Positions 24,485 through 33,482 of a DNA stretch of 64,000 nucleotides are shown here, in pieces. The DNA comes from Desulforamulus ferrireducens (lineage in GTDB: Bacteria > Bacillota > Desulfotomaculia > Desulfotomaculales > Desulfotomaculaceae). The stretch's first letter is position 1. The number at the start of each line of letters is the position of its first letter. The notes below the pieces were generated by a model. The model was not told the origin of the DNA, searched no databases, and saw only the letters and a program-made list of their open reading frames with translations. The position numbers and the translations under genes were made by a program. The stretch spans positions 620,001 through 684,000 of the forward strand of contig NZ_CP019698.1 of assembly GCF_002005145.1 (NCBI RefSeq), given 5' to 3'.

Positions 24485-26323
24485 ATGACAGCCATTAATG
24501 AACTGCGTAATATTGCCATTATTGCCCACGTAGACCACGGTAAAACCACCCTGGTGGATGGGATGTTAAAACAAAGTGGTATCTTTAGGGAAAATCAAGT
24601 GGTCCAGGAAAGGGTAATGGACTCAAATGAATTGGAAAAGGAACGGGGTATTACCATTTTGGCCAAAAATACCTCTGTCCGTTACCAGGGCTATAAAATT
24701 AACATTGTAGATACACCCGGACACTCAGACTTTGGTGGTGAAGTGGAACGGGTTTTGAAAATGGTTGACGGTGTACTATTGCTGGTAGATGCCTCGGAAG
24801 GTCCGATGCCACAGACCCGCTTTGTTTTGCGTAAGGCGCTGGAATTAAATTTAGTGCCGGTGGTAGTGGTAAATAAGATTGACCGACCGGATTCCCGTAT
24901 TAATGAAGTGCTTGATGAAATATATGAGCTGTTCTTTGAGCTGGGTGCCAGTGATGAACAACTGGACTTTCCGGTGGTGTATGCCGTGGCCCGGGCTGGT
25001 ATTGCAACCCTGGATCCGGATGTTCCCGGTACTGATCTAAAACCCCTGTTTGAAACCATTATTAAAAGCTTCCCGGCGCCCCAGGGTGATCCCGAGGGAC
25101 CGCTGCAAATGCTGGTGAATAATACCGAATACGATAATTATATTGGCCGTATTGCTGTGGGCAGAATTTACCAGGGTAGTATTGCCGCTGGCATGAATGT
25201 GCTGGTCTCCGACCACCAAGGCAATTTAAAGAGCCACCGTATCGGCAGAGTTTATGTTTTTGAAGGGCTGGAAAGGGTGGAAGTGCCCCGGGCATCCTGT
25301 GGGGAAATTGTCGTGGTTTCCGGTTTGGAAGATATTAAAATTGGCGAAACCATTACAGATAAGGATAACCCTGCTCCCTTACCACCCATTACCGTGGATG
25401 AACCTACCCTGGAAATGACCTTTATGGTCAATGACAGTCCCTTTGCCGGTCAAGAAGGGGAGCATGTTACCTCCCGTAAATTGAAAGCCCGGCTGTATAA
25501 GGAAATGGAAAGGAATGTGAGCTTGCGAGTGCAAGACACCGACTCGCCGGACGCCTGGAAGGTAGCAGGACGGGGAGAATTGCACCTGTCTATTCTCATA
25601 GAAACCATGCGTCGGGAAGGTTACGAACTGCAGGTATCCAAGCCAGAGGTGATTTACAAGCGGGGAGACAACGGGGAACTGTTGGAACCAATGGAAATGT
25701 TGTTGGTGGATATACCCGAAGATAAAATGGGACCGGTTATGGAGATGCTGGGTAACCGTAAGGGTGAAATGCTTAATATGGGTCCCAACGGGCCGGGACA
25801 GTTACGCCTGGAGTTTAAGGTGCCTGCCCGGGGACTTATTGGTTTTCGCTCCCAACTGCTTTCTGAAACCCGCGGCTTGGCTATCATGAATCATACCTTC
25901 CTGGGTTATGAACCCTTTAAAGGTGAGATTAAGCGTCGCTACCAGGGTGTACTCATAGCCTTTGAATCTGGCGAAGCCACCTTTTATGGACTTAATTCGG
26001 TGCAGGATCGGGGGACACTTTTTGTCACACCTGGCACCAAGGTTTACGAAGGTATGGTGGTAGGGGAGCACGTGCGGGAACAAGATATTGAAGTGAACAT
26101 CTGCAAAAAGAAACAGCTTACCAACCACCGTGCCAGCACCGCCGAGGCCACAGTAAAGCTGGAGGAACCCCGGGTGATGAGCTTGGAAGAAGCTCTGGAG
26201 TATCTTAATGATGATGAACTATTAGAGGTAACCCCTCGGAGCTTACGCATAAGGAAAAAATACCTGGACAAAAATGAAAGAGCAAGGGCCAAAAAGTACG
26301 CAGCCCAAGCATCTGTAGTGTAA
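24485..26323 (+). CDS. typA: Ribosome-associated GTPase TypA/BipA
   Basis: A 612-residue translational GTPase. G1 AHVDHGKTT, G3 DTPGHSDFGG and G4 NKID are intact, followed by the EF-G-like domains and the BipA-specific C-terminal domain. It binds the 70S ribosome and supports large-subunit assembly and stress growth. ATG at 24485 follows GAGGAGGAAAGT; the 19 codons of frame upstream have no ribosome-binding site. Single-gene unit. Confidence 0.96.
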   Translation: MTAINELRNIAIIAHVDHGKTTLVDGMLKQSGIFRENQVVQERVMDSNELEKERGITILAKNTSVRYQGYKINIVDTPGHSDFGGEVERVLKMVDGVLLLVDASEGPMPQTRFVLRKALELNLVPVVVVNKIDRPDSRINEVLDEIYELFFELGASDEQLDFPVVYAVARAGIATLDPDVPGTDLKPLFETIIKSFPAPQGDPEGPLQMLVNNTEYDNYIGRIAVGRIYQGSIAAGMNVLVSDHQGNLKSHRIGRVYVFEGLERVEVPRASCGEIVVVSGLEDIKIGETITDKDNPAPLPPITVDEPTLEMTFMVNDSPFAGQEGEHVTSRKLKARLYKEMERNVSLRVQDTDSPDAWKVAGRGELHLSILIETMRREGYELQVSKPEVIYKRGDNGELLEPMEMLLVDIPEDKMGPVMEMLGNRKGEMLNMGPNGPGQLRLEFKVPARGLIGFRSQLLSETRGLAIMNHTFLGYEPFKGEIKRRYQGVLIAFESGEATFYGLNSVQDRGTLFVTPGTKVYEGMVVGEHVREQDIEVNICKKKQLTNHRASTAEATVKLEEPRVMSLEEALEYLNDDELLEVTPRSLRIRKKYLDKNERARAKKYAAQASVV

Positions 26324-26332
26324 TAAGATATC

Positions 26333-26366
26333 ACAAAGGGTAGCCTTGCTTATAGGCTACCCTTTG
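26333..26366. terminator. Terminator-like hairpin after typA
   Basis: CAAAGGGTAGCC pairs perfectly with GGCTACCCTTTG; the T-tract is weak. Confidence 0.6.
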
Positions 26367-26471
26367 TTAGTTGTCAGCGACTGAAAGAATTTCCCCGAAA
26401 AACGAGGTAATATGGCTGGCTTGTAGAATATTGGCATATAAGGATAGAAGAGACATCAGGGGGGTTGGGGC

Positions 26472-27509
26472 ATGCGCAGTAACCGAAAACTGGAACACAT
26501 AGAATTTTCCCTTCGCCAAAAAGACCGTCAGGGAGCCAACGGCTTTAACGATATAACACTGATACATAATTCTTTACCTGAATTAAATTGGCAGGAGGTT
26601 GATTTAACCTGTAAATTTTTGGGACAAACCCTTAAGGCACCATTATTAATCAATGCCATGACCGGTGGGCATCCTCAATTAGAGGAAATTAATTACCACT
26701 TAGCCAGGGCAGCGGCAGTTTCCGGGGTGGCCATAGCGGTTGGCTCCCAGCGGGCAGCTTTGGAAGATGCAGCAGCCCGTCGGAGTTTTACCGTTGTTAG
26801 GGAAGCTTATCCTCAGGGAGTGGTACTGGCAAACCTGGGGGCGGATTGTACTCTGGAGGAGGCCAAGGAAGCCGTTGCCATGATCCGTGCCAATGCACTG
26901 CAATTGCATCTTAATGCCCCTCAGGAATTGGCCATGGCCGAGGGTGATCGGGATTTCCGTGGTATCTTAGAAAACATTGCCTCCCTGGTTAAACAGCTGG
27001 AGGTTCCTGTGGTGGTTAAAGAAGTGGGCTTTGGTATGTCCCGGGAAAGTGTCAAGCGTTTAATGGCCGCCGGGGTCTCCTATATTGACATCGGTGGTGC
27101 CGGAGGTACTGATTTTATGGCCATTGAACAAAGCCGTTCCGGTAAAAGCATGGCCTGGAACTGGGGCATCCCTACGGCCACCAGTTTGTTGGAGGGGCTG
27201 AGCGTAGGAGGTGAAAACCTCATTGCTTCCGGGGGTATAGAACATGCCCTGGACTGCATTAAAGCCCTTTCTTTAGGCTGTTGTCTGGTGGGGATGGCGC
27301 GACCTTTATTAAGGGTACTGGTTAATGGTTCCCCGCAGCAGCTCACCTCTTCCTTGGCAGCACTGATTGATGATATGCGCCGTATTATGTTAATGCTGGG
27401 AGCCAGTGACCTGCAACAACTGAAAAAAGTACCTGTGGTTATCAGTGGAGCAACCTTTCACTGGGTAAATCAGCGGGGTATTTCCGTGGAGCATTATGCC
27501 AGACGGTAA
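26472..27509 (+). CDS. fni: Type 2 isopentenyl-diphosphate delta-isomerase
   Basis: A 345-residue FMN- and NAD(P)H-dependent TIM-barrel enzyme that interconverts IPP and DMAPP in isoprenoid synthesis. Motifs: INAMTGG near residue 59, AVGSQRAAL, VVVKEVGFGMS, the FMN phosphate region DIGGAGGTDF and SGGIEHALD. AGGGGGGTTGGGGC precedes the ATG. It stands next to a membrane-anchored protein of unknown function; no other isoprenoid gene is near. Confidence 0.93.
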   Translation: MRSNRKLEHIEFSLRQKDRQGANGFNDITLIHNSLPELNWQEVDLTCKFLGQTLKAPLLINAMTGGHPQLEEINYHLARAAAVSGVAIAVGSQRAALEDAAARRSFTVVREAYPQGVVLANLGADCTLEEAKEAVAMIRANALQLHLNAPQELAMAEGDRDFRGILENIASLVKQLEVPVVVKEVGFGMSRESVKRLMAAGVSYIDIGGAGGTDFMAIEQSRSGKSMAWNWGIPTATSLLEGLSVGGENLIASGGIEHALDCIKALSLGCCLVGMARPLLRVLVNGSPQQLTSSLAALIDDMRRIMLMLGASDLQQLKKVPVVISGATFHWVNQRGISVEHYARR

Positions 27510-27573
27510 AAAACCTGCATAAATAAGCCGGTCAGCCATATTATTTGTTAGAAGAAATATGGGGGACTGGCCT

Positions 27574-28521
27574 GTGAAAAACTCCGTTGTGATATTTTTC
27601 AAGCCCAAGCAACTGCTTAAATTGTTGCTTGTCCTGGCTTGTCTGATCACACTGTTTAGTGTGGTGCGGGACAACATAAAACCACCTGAGGTTAGCCCTT
27701 TACCGCACAGTGTACCGCCAGAGATTGAACGGGGAGAATTTCTAAGCTGGGAAGAAGTGGACCAAATTTTTCGTCGCTACACCAATGCAACGGTGATCGA
27801 TGTTGATACCGGCCTCAGTTTTCAGGTGCAGCGTCGGGGTGGTACTTATCATGCCGATGTTCAACCACTGACAGCTCAGGACACAGCCATTATGAAAATT
27901 ATTTACAATGGCACCTGGAGTTGGCAGCGTAAGGCGGTGGTAGTGCAAATAGGTAACCGGCGCATTGCCGCCTCCATGAACGGGATGCCCCACGGTTCTG
28001 GTGCCATACGCGGCAATAACTTTAACGGACATTTTTGTATTCATTTTCGTGACAGCAAAGTGCACCAGTCAGGCAAAGAAAACCTGGCTCATCAAATGAT
28101 GATTTGGAAGGCTGCGGGCAAGTTTCAACAAATGATTACTGCTATGGGTCCGGAAGAGGTTATTGAAGTGCTGATCAACGCACTGGATCAGCGGGATATT
28201 AATTTAGCTCTGAAGACACTGCATCAACCTGGCGAGAAGCAACGGTCGGATTTAAACGCTATCCTGCAACAAATAGATCGCATTAAGGTGCAGCGGATTC
28301 GTTCCGAGGGTGGTAATCCAGAAACCTTCTGGGTCTATCTCACCTTACGGTACCAGGGCAGCCACAAGGATATGGAAAAAAAGATTGAATTACAAGCGGT
28401 GGATCAAGGGGAAAAGGGTTGGCGGATTATTAGCGATGGCTTGCAAGAGATTTTAAACCGGCAAGCCTTGGTGGAAATATTTGATGTGCGCATTTTTGAT
28501 GATGGTGACAGGTGTGATTAG
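27574..28521 (+). CDS. Membrane-anchored extracytoplasmic protein with HFCIHF motif
   Basis: A 315-residue protein with an N-terminal membrane helix. Residues ~60-170 form a conserved block seen in many Clostridia exported proteins: TGLSFQVQRRGG, MKIIYNGTWSW, SMNGMPHGSG and NGHFCIHF...H...HQ. The ordered His/Cys residues suggest an enzyme or metal site at the cell surface; no activity is established that I know of. The C-terminal half is a different, soluble region. GTG at 27574 is chosen because GGGGG (27561-27565) is 8 bases upstream. Confidence 0.6.
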   Translation: MKNSVVIFFKPKQLLKLLLVLACLITLFSVVRDNIKPPEVSPLPHSVPPEIERGEFLSWEEVDQIFRRYTNATVIDVDTGLSFQVQRRGGTYHADVQPLTAQDTAIMKIIYNGTWSWQRKAVVVQIGNRRIAASMNGMPHGSGAIRGNNFNGHFCIHFRDSKVHQSGKENLAHQMMIWKAAGKFQQMITAMGPEEVIEVLINALDQRDINLALKTLHQPGEKQRSDLNAILQQIDRIKVQRIRSEGGNPETFWVYLTLRYQGSHKDMEKKIELQAVDQGEKGWRIISDGLQEILNRQALVEIFDVRIFDDGDRCD

Positions 28522-28635
28522 CTTACTATGGATGCATTTCTGACCAGTATTACCACCATTTTCATAAAGGTCAAATACCAACTGTGTTGAATACACTTAA
28601 GGTAAGCTAAGAACAGGAAAGGAGTTTCATCTTCA

Positions 28636-28926
28636 GTGCGATCTCATCTTTATCCCGCCTTCACCATGGAATCCGAAGATTTTGAACGGGCTTTGCCCGT
28701 GGCCATTAAGTTTTCTAAAAGTCACGAAATTCCTTGCCGAGTATTACAGGAAGGTGACCTTTATGCCATCTGCTTTGAGGATGTAGCGGTTCCCCGAGGT
28801 ATCGTTTATGGACACCAACACGAAAAAGAATTAGAGAAAAAATTAGGTAAATATGCTATTCATGATGTAGTATATCTTTCCAGGGAACAGTTTGAACAAG
28901 GTATTTGCTGTGACCAGTCTGAGTAA
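28636..28926 (+). CDS. Hypothetical protein, 96 aa
   Basis: Unrecognised small alpha/beta protein ending in a cysteine pair (GICCDQSE). The start is GTG with AGGAAAGGAG about 11 bases upstream. A terminator follows. Confidence 0.6.
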   Translation: MRSHLYPAFTMESEDFERALPVAIKFSKSHEIPCRVLQEGDLYAICFEDVAVPRGIVYGHQHEKELEKKLGKYAIHDVVYLSREQFEQGICCDQSE

Positions 28927-28956
28927 ACAGTACTTATAGTTTTATTTTGTTATGAT

Positions 28957-28988
28957 AAACCAGGTTGCGGTAACAGCCTGGTTTTTCT
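28957..28988 (+). terminator. Terminator after the 96-aa gene
   Basis: AACCAGG pairs with CCTGGTT, followed by TTTCTC. Confidence 0.7.
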
Positions 28989-28991
28989 CGT

Positions 28992-29022
28992 CAAAATAAT
29001 CACAACCAAAATGGTTGGGATT
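28992..29022 (-). terminator. Terminator after the 97-aa minus-strand gene
   Basis: Minus strand: AATCCCAACC and GGTTGTGATT form a stem (one mismatch), followed by ATTTTG. Confidence 0.6.
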
Positions 29023-29025
29023 ATT

Positions 29026-29319
29026 TTATAATTGGATATAGATGCTTTTGTCCTCTTCATTAAAGGTAGCAGGAAATTTACCTTTACTTTCGATGCCAAA
29101 GTATTGTAAGAAACCTTTGGCGCCAATACGTGTTTTGTTAAGAATTAAGCCGCTGTCTGGAGAGGCTGCGGAAACTCGAATAATTTTTGCATCTCTATCA
29201 TATGCAAGTTGAACATGATCGGCGTTTAACTTAGCTACTAGGTTTCTGTTGAGGGTAATATGGTTTTTTGATACAGCTACAAAATTTTCGGAGCGAGGAT
29301 AGTACACTTCAAAGGCCAT
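29026..29319 (-). CDS. Hypothetical protein, 97 aa
   Basis: Unrecognised, beta-rich soluble protein (VYYPRSENFVAVSKNHITLN). The strong ribosome-binding site AGGAGGTTAAACAT overlaps the ATG context. It may be a small DNA- or ligand-binding domain, but no motif supports this. Single gene. Confidence 0.6.
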   Translation of the reverse strand: MAFEVYYPRSENFVAVSKNHITLNRNLVAKLNADHVQLAYDRDAKIIRVSAASPDSGLILNKTRIGAKGFLQYFGIESKGKFPATFNEEDKSIYIQL

Positions 29320-29542
29320 ATGTTTAACCTCCTGTTATCTTTTTGTTGATTATACTGTGATTAGCAGAAAATGTCAAATAGAAGTTTGTCGTCATTTGTA
29401 GCTAAAATATAAAACAAAATGTTAATTAACATTTTGCTTAAGTTATGTTTAAGGTTTGGTTTAAAATAATTTGCAACAAAATCTAGACGGTGATTGCCTG
29501 CCAAAATGCTGTGCTTTAGAATGAGAGAAGGGAGGGTGGCGC

Positions 29543-30628
29543 ATGATGTCTGTATACAGGTATGGTGTAGGAATAATCGTATTAATGATATTCTTGCAAT
29601 GCTTTTTTCCTGCGGCTGCCAGTGAGAATGTATTGGAGACCCATGAAAAACTTAAACAAAGAGAGCAGGAAATTGTTGCCGAACTAATTCAGACAGAATT
29701 ACTCCTGGACCGGACCAATAGGGAGTACCACCAGGTATTAACCACCCTCAACCAAACCAGGGCTCAACTGCCGGCTATGCAGGAAAAGTTGGCGCTTTCC
29801 CAAGAGCAGCTTAACACTTCCCGGCAAAAATTAAGCCTTTGGCTAAGGCACTTTTATATGGAAGGGCAGACAGGTTATTTATATATCCTGCTAGGGGCTG
29901 TTGACCTGAGGGACTTTATCAACCGCGTAGCCCTGGTGGGAATTCTCGTCTCCCAGGGAATTAAGAACTATTATGATACGATGGCGGCCTTCGATGAGGT
30001 AAAACAAAGGACCACCGAACTGGGGAAGTTGGAACAAACATTAGTTGACCAGCAAAAATTCCTGGCCAATAAAAAGGAGCAAATCGCCCAACTACAACAA
30101 AGTAAGCAAAATCTTTTAACCAGAACCCGTCAAGAACTGGGTGAAAGCCAGGGGCGGGTATTACTGGTAGTAGAAAGGTTACATAGCGTCCTCCTGCCCA
30201 TGGATACTTTATTGGCAAGATTTGAACATGCTCCCTGGGAAGAGTACCGTCCGGATCAAATCCATTGGTTGGGCAGCAAAGTAAAGGTGGTCTATAAGGA
30301 TAGCACCCTCACCAGACTGCTTTTTAGCGGTGTAGAGCAGCGCTACGCTGCCCGAGCTAGTTTTGCCAAACAGCAGTTAGTTATTCAGGGTCAGGGTGAG
30401 GATAATATTCCCTTTACCATTGCCGGGCAACTTCAGGTCAGCGGGGAAAATGTTCGGTACAATATACAATCCATCAAAATTGGTGAATATACCTTGGATG
30501 CCGACCTGGTTCGTATGGTGGGCGGAGACGATGGTATAGTCTACCCCCTGGGCAAAATAATGGGCTGGCGCCTGCAACATATTCAGATAGATGAGGGTAA
30601 AGCTACTCTGGAGCTTGTCCCAACATAA
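29543..30628 (+). CDS. Secreted coiled-coil protein, PcsB-like N-terminal domain
   Basis: A 361-residue protein with a signal peptide (residues 1-27) and a long coiled coil (about 30-215) that contains the PcsB-type insertion LWLRHFYMEGQTGYLYILLG...DFINRVALVGIL. In PcsB and related proteins this domain docks on FtsEX and controls a wall hydrolase. The C-terminal domain is beta-rich and is not a CHAP or M23 hydrolase, so this protein is likely a regulator or wall-binding protein rather than an enzyme. GGGAGGGTGG precedes two possible ATGs (29543/29546). Confidence 0.7.
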   Translation: MMSVYRYGVGIIVLMIFLQCFFPAAASENVLETHEKLKQREQEIVAELIQTELLLDRTNREYHQVLTTLNQTRAQLPAMQEKLALSQEQLNTSRQKLSLWLRHFYMEGQTGYLYILLGAVDLRDFINRVALVGILVSQGIKNYYDTMAAFDEVKQRTTELGKLEQTLVDQQKFLANKKEQIAQLQQSKQNLLTRTRQELGESQGRVLLVVERLHSVLLPMDTLLARFEHAPWEEYRPDQIHWLGSKVKVVYKDSTLTRLLFSGVEQRYAARASFAKQQLVIQGQGEDNIPFTIAGQLQVSGENVRYNIQSIKIGEYTLDADLVRMVGGDDGIVYPLGKIMGWRLQHIQIDEGKATLELVPT

Positions 30629-30656
30629 GAACCCCTGCGGTACCTGGCAGGGGTTA
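30629..30656. terminator. Hairpin between convergent genes
   Basis: AACCCCTGC pairs perfectly with GCAGGGGTT; no strong T-tract. Confidence 0.55.
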
Positions 30657-30661
30657 CTGCG

Positions 30662-30901
30662 TTAGGAAATTTTTTGGATAGTCTCCACTGATTTACGCCT
30701 GGTGGACTGTTCGTCGGCATAATCGCTGGAAATTAAGTAAAGGCTAACCCATAGTTCGTGTTCGGTAGGCTTGCCCTCCAGTTCTTTGGCCACATCCTTG
30801 AATTTTTTTTCCACACGATCTTTAAAACCAGAGAATTCAACTAGCATATCGATAACGTCCCGCTGGTTATATGCAGCCCCCTCTTTGAGCACCTTTGCCA
30901 A
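30662..30901 (-). CDS. Hypothetical protein, 79 aa
   Basis: Unrecognised helical, charged protein. TTG start preceded by GGGGGTGTAAATT. Short single gene. Confidence 0.6.
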   Translation of the reverse strand: MAKVLKEGAAYNQRDVIDMLVEFSGFKDRVEKKFKDVAKELEGKPTEHELWVSLYLISSDYADEQSTRRKSVETIQKIS

Positions 30902-31009
30902 AATTTACACCCCCTGTAAATAAATACCGTTGCGTGTAGTATTATTATACTTCTGATAAGTTATCTCTGTTAAGGGGTGTAAATTGTCTAATAATTTTAG
31001 AAAAAGTGC

Positions 31010-31046
31010 TTAAAAAAAGAATGACCCAGTAAGGGCCATTCTTTTT
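31010..31046 (-). terminator. Terminator after the Gln-rich gene
   Basis: AAAGAATGACCC and GGGCCATTCTTT form a stem with T-tracts on both strands. Confidence 0.8.
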
Positions 31047-31053
31047 TGCTAAA

Positions 31054-31626
31054 TTAGGATTGGTATTGAGAGTAGGGCTGTTGTTGGTTATATCTATTAC
31101 CTACATAGTTGGCTTGAGCTGAACTAAGGCCATAGGTGCTGTACTGGTTTTGATTACCTTGACCTTGCATGAATTGTTGACCATATTGCTGGTTATATTG
31201 TTGACCATATTGTTGTCCGTATTGACCCATATTGCTAATAGCATTTAGGGACTGTTGATTAGTGGCGGCATAATTTTGTTGTCCAAAGTTTTGATAGCTT
31301 TGGGGAGTGGTATACTGTTGTTGGCTGGGCTGATAAGTAGCTGCATTAATAAAGCTGCTGGCACGATTGCTGAATTGGTTAGGTTGATTCATCATATTCT
31401 GGTAGGAAGCCACTTGACTAATTTCCTGGCTCATGTGCTGGGCAGTTTGATTTACCCTTTGCAGTTGCTGAGCAGCATTGGCTTCCCGCTGGGACATTTG
31501 TTGCAATTGCTGGCTATTTTGCTGTTCCGATTGCTGCAGTTGGCTGCAAATCTGCTGGATTTGACTGAGATCGTTTTGCAGGTGATTGATACGTTCTTGT
31601 AGTTGTTGAATGCTTGCGTTATACAT
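31054..31626 (-). CDS. Gln/Asn/Tyr-rich low-complexity protein with N-terminal coiled coil
   Basis: A 190-residue protein. Residues 1-75 are a Gln-rich heptad coiled coil (IQQLQERINHLQNDLSQIQQ). From about residue 80 to the end the sequence is almost only Gln, Asn, Tyr, Ser, Gly, with repeats of YGQQYGQQYNQQYGQQ. There is no signal peptide. Composition resembles prion-like domains and some spore-coat or exosporium proteins. Function unknown; the organism sporulates, so a spore-coat role is plausible. GAGGGGGAAAAAGA precedes the ATG. Confidence 0.75.
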   Translation of the reverse strand: MYNASIQQLQERINHLQNDLSQIQQICSQLQQSEQQNSQQLQQMSQREANAAQQLQRVNQTAQHMSQEISQVASYQNMMNQPNQFSNRASSFINAATYQPSQQQYTTPQSYQNFGQQNYAATNQQSLNAISNMGQYGQQYGQQYNQQYGQQFMQGQGNQNQYSTYGLSSAQANYVGNRYNQQQPYSQYQS

Positions 31627-31790
31627 TCTTTTTCCCCCTCTGAATATTTTGGCTATCGCCTACCCATATTCTTTTCAGAAGAAGAAATACTATACACTTT
31701 TTTTTGGAAAAAAGCCCAGAATTAAGCGGAATTATTGAAGGTTAAGCTGGCACCCATCGACACTACTTGGTCTCTGCCTGACCAACTCTT

Positions 31791-33356
31791 TTAACTCTTA
31801 AAATGAGCTTTGGTTAGCAGTGGGATACCATAAAGATTAAATTCCACACCTGTTAACTCCTGACGGCAGGCAATGTTGGTCTGGGCGTAATTGAGAAAGA
31901 CCATGGGAGTGTCCTGTAGCATGATTTGCTGGGCATGATAATAAAGTCTCAAACGAATTTTCTCGTCCACTTCCTTTTGCGCCGCACTGATTAGACGGTT
32001 TACTTCACTATTCTTATAGAAAGTTAGATTGGTTACTTCGTCGGCAGCCAGCAGGGTATAAAGAAAATTATCCGGATCCAAATTATCCCCTACCCAACCA
32101 AATAAAAAGGCATCCCCCTCCTGGTTCCGCAAAGCTGTTTTAAATTCGTGCCAGGGGTAGGTTTTTACCTTAACCCTAATCCCTGCCGGAGCTAATTGCT
32201 CTTTAATAAGCTCAGCCAGTTCCTCACCCCCCAGGGGATTATAAGGACGGGAACTGCGATAAGTGATTAAGGTGATATCAATGCCCTCCGGGTAGCCGCA
32301 TTCCTTTAACATAGCCTTGGCTTTGGCCGCACCGCCTGTGTAAGGCTTCAGGTTTTGGTTGTAACCCAGAAAGCCCGGGGGTAAAATACTGTTAGCGGCC
32401 AGGGAAGGACTGCCAAATAATTTACGGGATATTTCTTCCCTGTTTACGGCTATACACACCGCACGCCTGACCCGGGAATTATTAAAGGGAGACTTATTGT
32501 TATATAATCCCAGGTAACCCAGGGAGGCGGTGGGTTGTTTTAATAGTTTTATGTCGGGAGTATCTTTAGTTTTCAGACCATCCATGTCGCAAAGGGTAAT
32601 AGTGCCGTCTTGCAGTTTAGTCCTTCGCTGTTCCGGCGATAGGTGGGAGAAGGCTAAGGAATTGAATGATGCCTGATTACCCCAGTAATCCTTAAAGGCA
32701 ACCAGTACAACTCCTTCCTTGTCCCACTTGGCCAATTGAAAGGGACCGGTACCCACCGGATGCTGACCAACTTCATCTCCATATTTGGCTACAGAATTAG
32801 GGCTGATGATGGGGGCCGCCCAGGGCATGGCTAAGTTCCTAATAAAGGGGGCATAGGGGGAGCGAAGGACAAACCTGACAGTGTAATCATCAATGACTTC
32901 CACAGCTTCTACCATGCCAAAGGTAAAGCTGCCATAGAGCATACTATCCTTTTTTTGCGGTGGTAATTGTCTTTCTACGGAAAATTTTACGGCTGCCGCA
33001 TTAAAGGGGGTTTGATCATGGAATTTAACGTCCTGCCGTAGGTGGAAGGTCCAAACCTTGCCCCCTTGGTCTACCTCCCAGGTTGTGGCCAGGCAAGGTT
33101 CGATCTCGGTGGAATTTGGCTTATAACGAACCAAACCTTCAAATATATTACTGATAACCTTAGCTTCGGCTAAATTGCTCGCTCTGGCTGGGTCCAGGGT
33201 TTGGATAGGTTCAGCCAAAGCATAGGTGAGGTCGATTTTATCTGGCACAGGAACACTGGTAGGAAGAGCATGATTATCTCGTTGAAAGTTTATGACAACA
33301 GAAAAGCAGCATAGGAACAAGAAAAGAAAAATAATTTGGTAAAGCTTACTGCGCAT
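31791..33356 (-). CDS. Oligopeptide/nickel-type ABC substrate-binding protein
   Basis: A 521-residue family 5 extracellular solute-binding protein (OppA/DppA/NikA). It has an N-terminal hydrophobic segment that looks like an uncleaved anchor or signal peptide but no clear lipobox, then the family signature AKVISNIFEGLVRY and the ligand-lobe region around WDKEGVVLVAFKDYWG. No permease or ATPase gene is adjacent, so it must work with a transporter encoded elsewhere or act in sensing. AGGTTGTTGA upstream of ATG. Confidence 0.88.
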   Translation of the reverse strand: MRSKLYQIIFLFLFLCCFSVVINFQRDNHALPTSVPVPDKIDLTYALAEPIQTLDPARASNLAEAKVISNIFEGLVRYKPNSTEIEPCLATTWEVDQGGKVWTFHLRQDVKFHDQTPFNAAAVKFSVERQLPPQKKDSMLYGSFTFGMVEAVEVIDDYTVRFVLRSPYAPFIRNLAMPWAAPIISPNSVAKYGDEVGQHPVGTGPFQLAKWDKEGVVLVAFKDYWGNQASFNSLAFSHLSPEQRRTKLQDGTITLCDMDGLKTKDTPDIKLLKQPTASLGYLGLYNNKSPFNNSRVRRAVCIAVNREEISRKLFGSPSLAANSILPPGFLGYNQNLKPYTGGAAKAKAMLKECGYPEGIDITLITYRSSRPYNPLGGEELAELIKEQLAPAGIRVKVKTYPWHEFKTALRNQEGDAFLFGWVGDNLDPDNFLYTLLAADEVTNLTFYKNSEVNRLISAAQKEVDEKIRLRLYYHAQQIMLQDTPMVFLNYAQTNIACRQELTGVEFNLYGIPLLTKAHFKS

Positions 33357-33482
33357 TCAACAACCTCCATTCAAAAAAAATAAAGCCCACTGAAAATATT
33401 CTTCCAATAATTGTAAAATCCTTCCATTAGTTGGATGTAAGTGTGAGTTTGTCCAAGAAAATTACTATAAAGGAGATTTTAG

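Noticed and set aside
31255-31602. Plus-strand hydrophobic 115-aa frame
   Set aside because: Mirror image of the Gln-rich gene; CAA/CAG codons read as Leu codons on the other strand.
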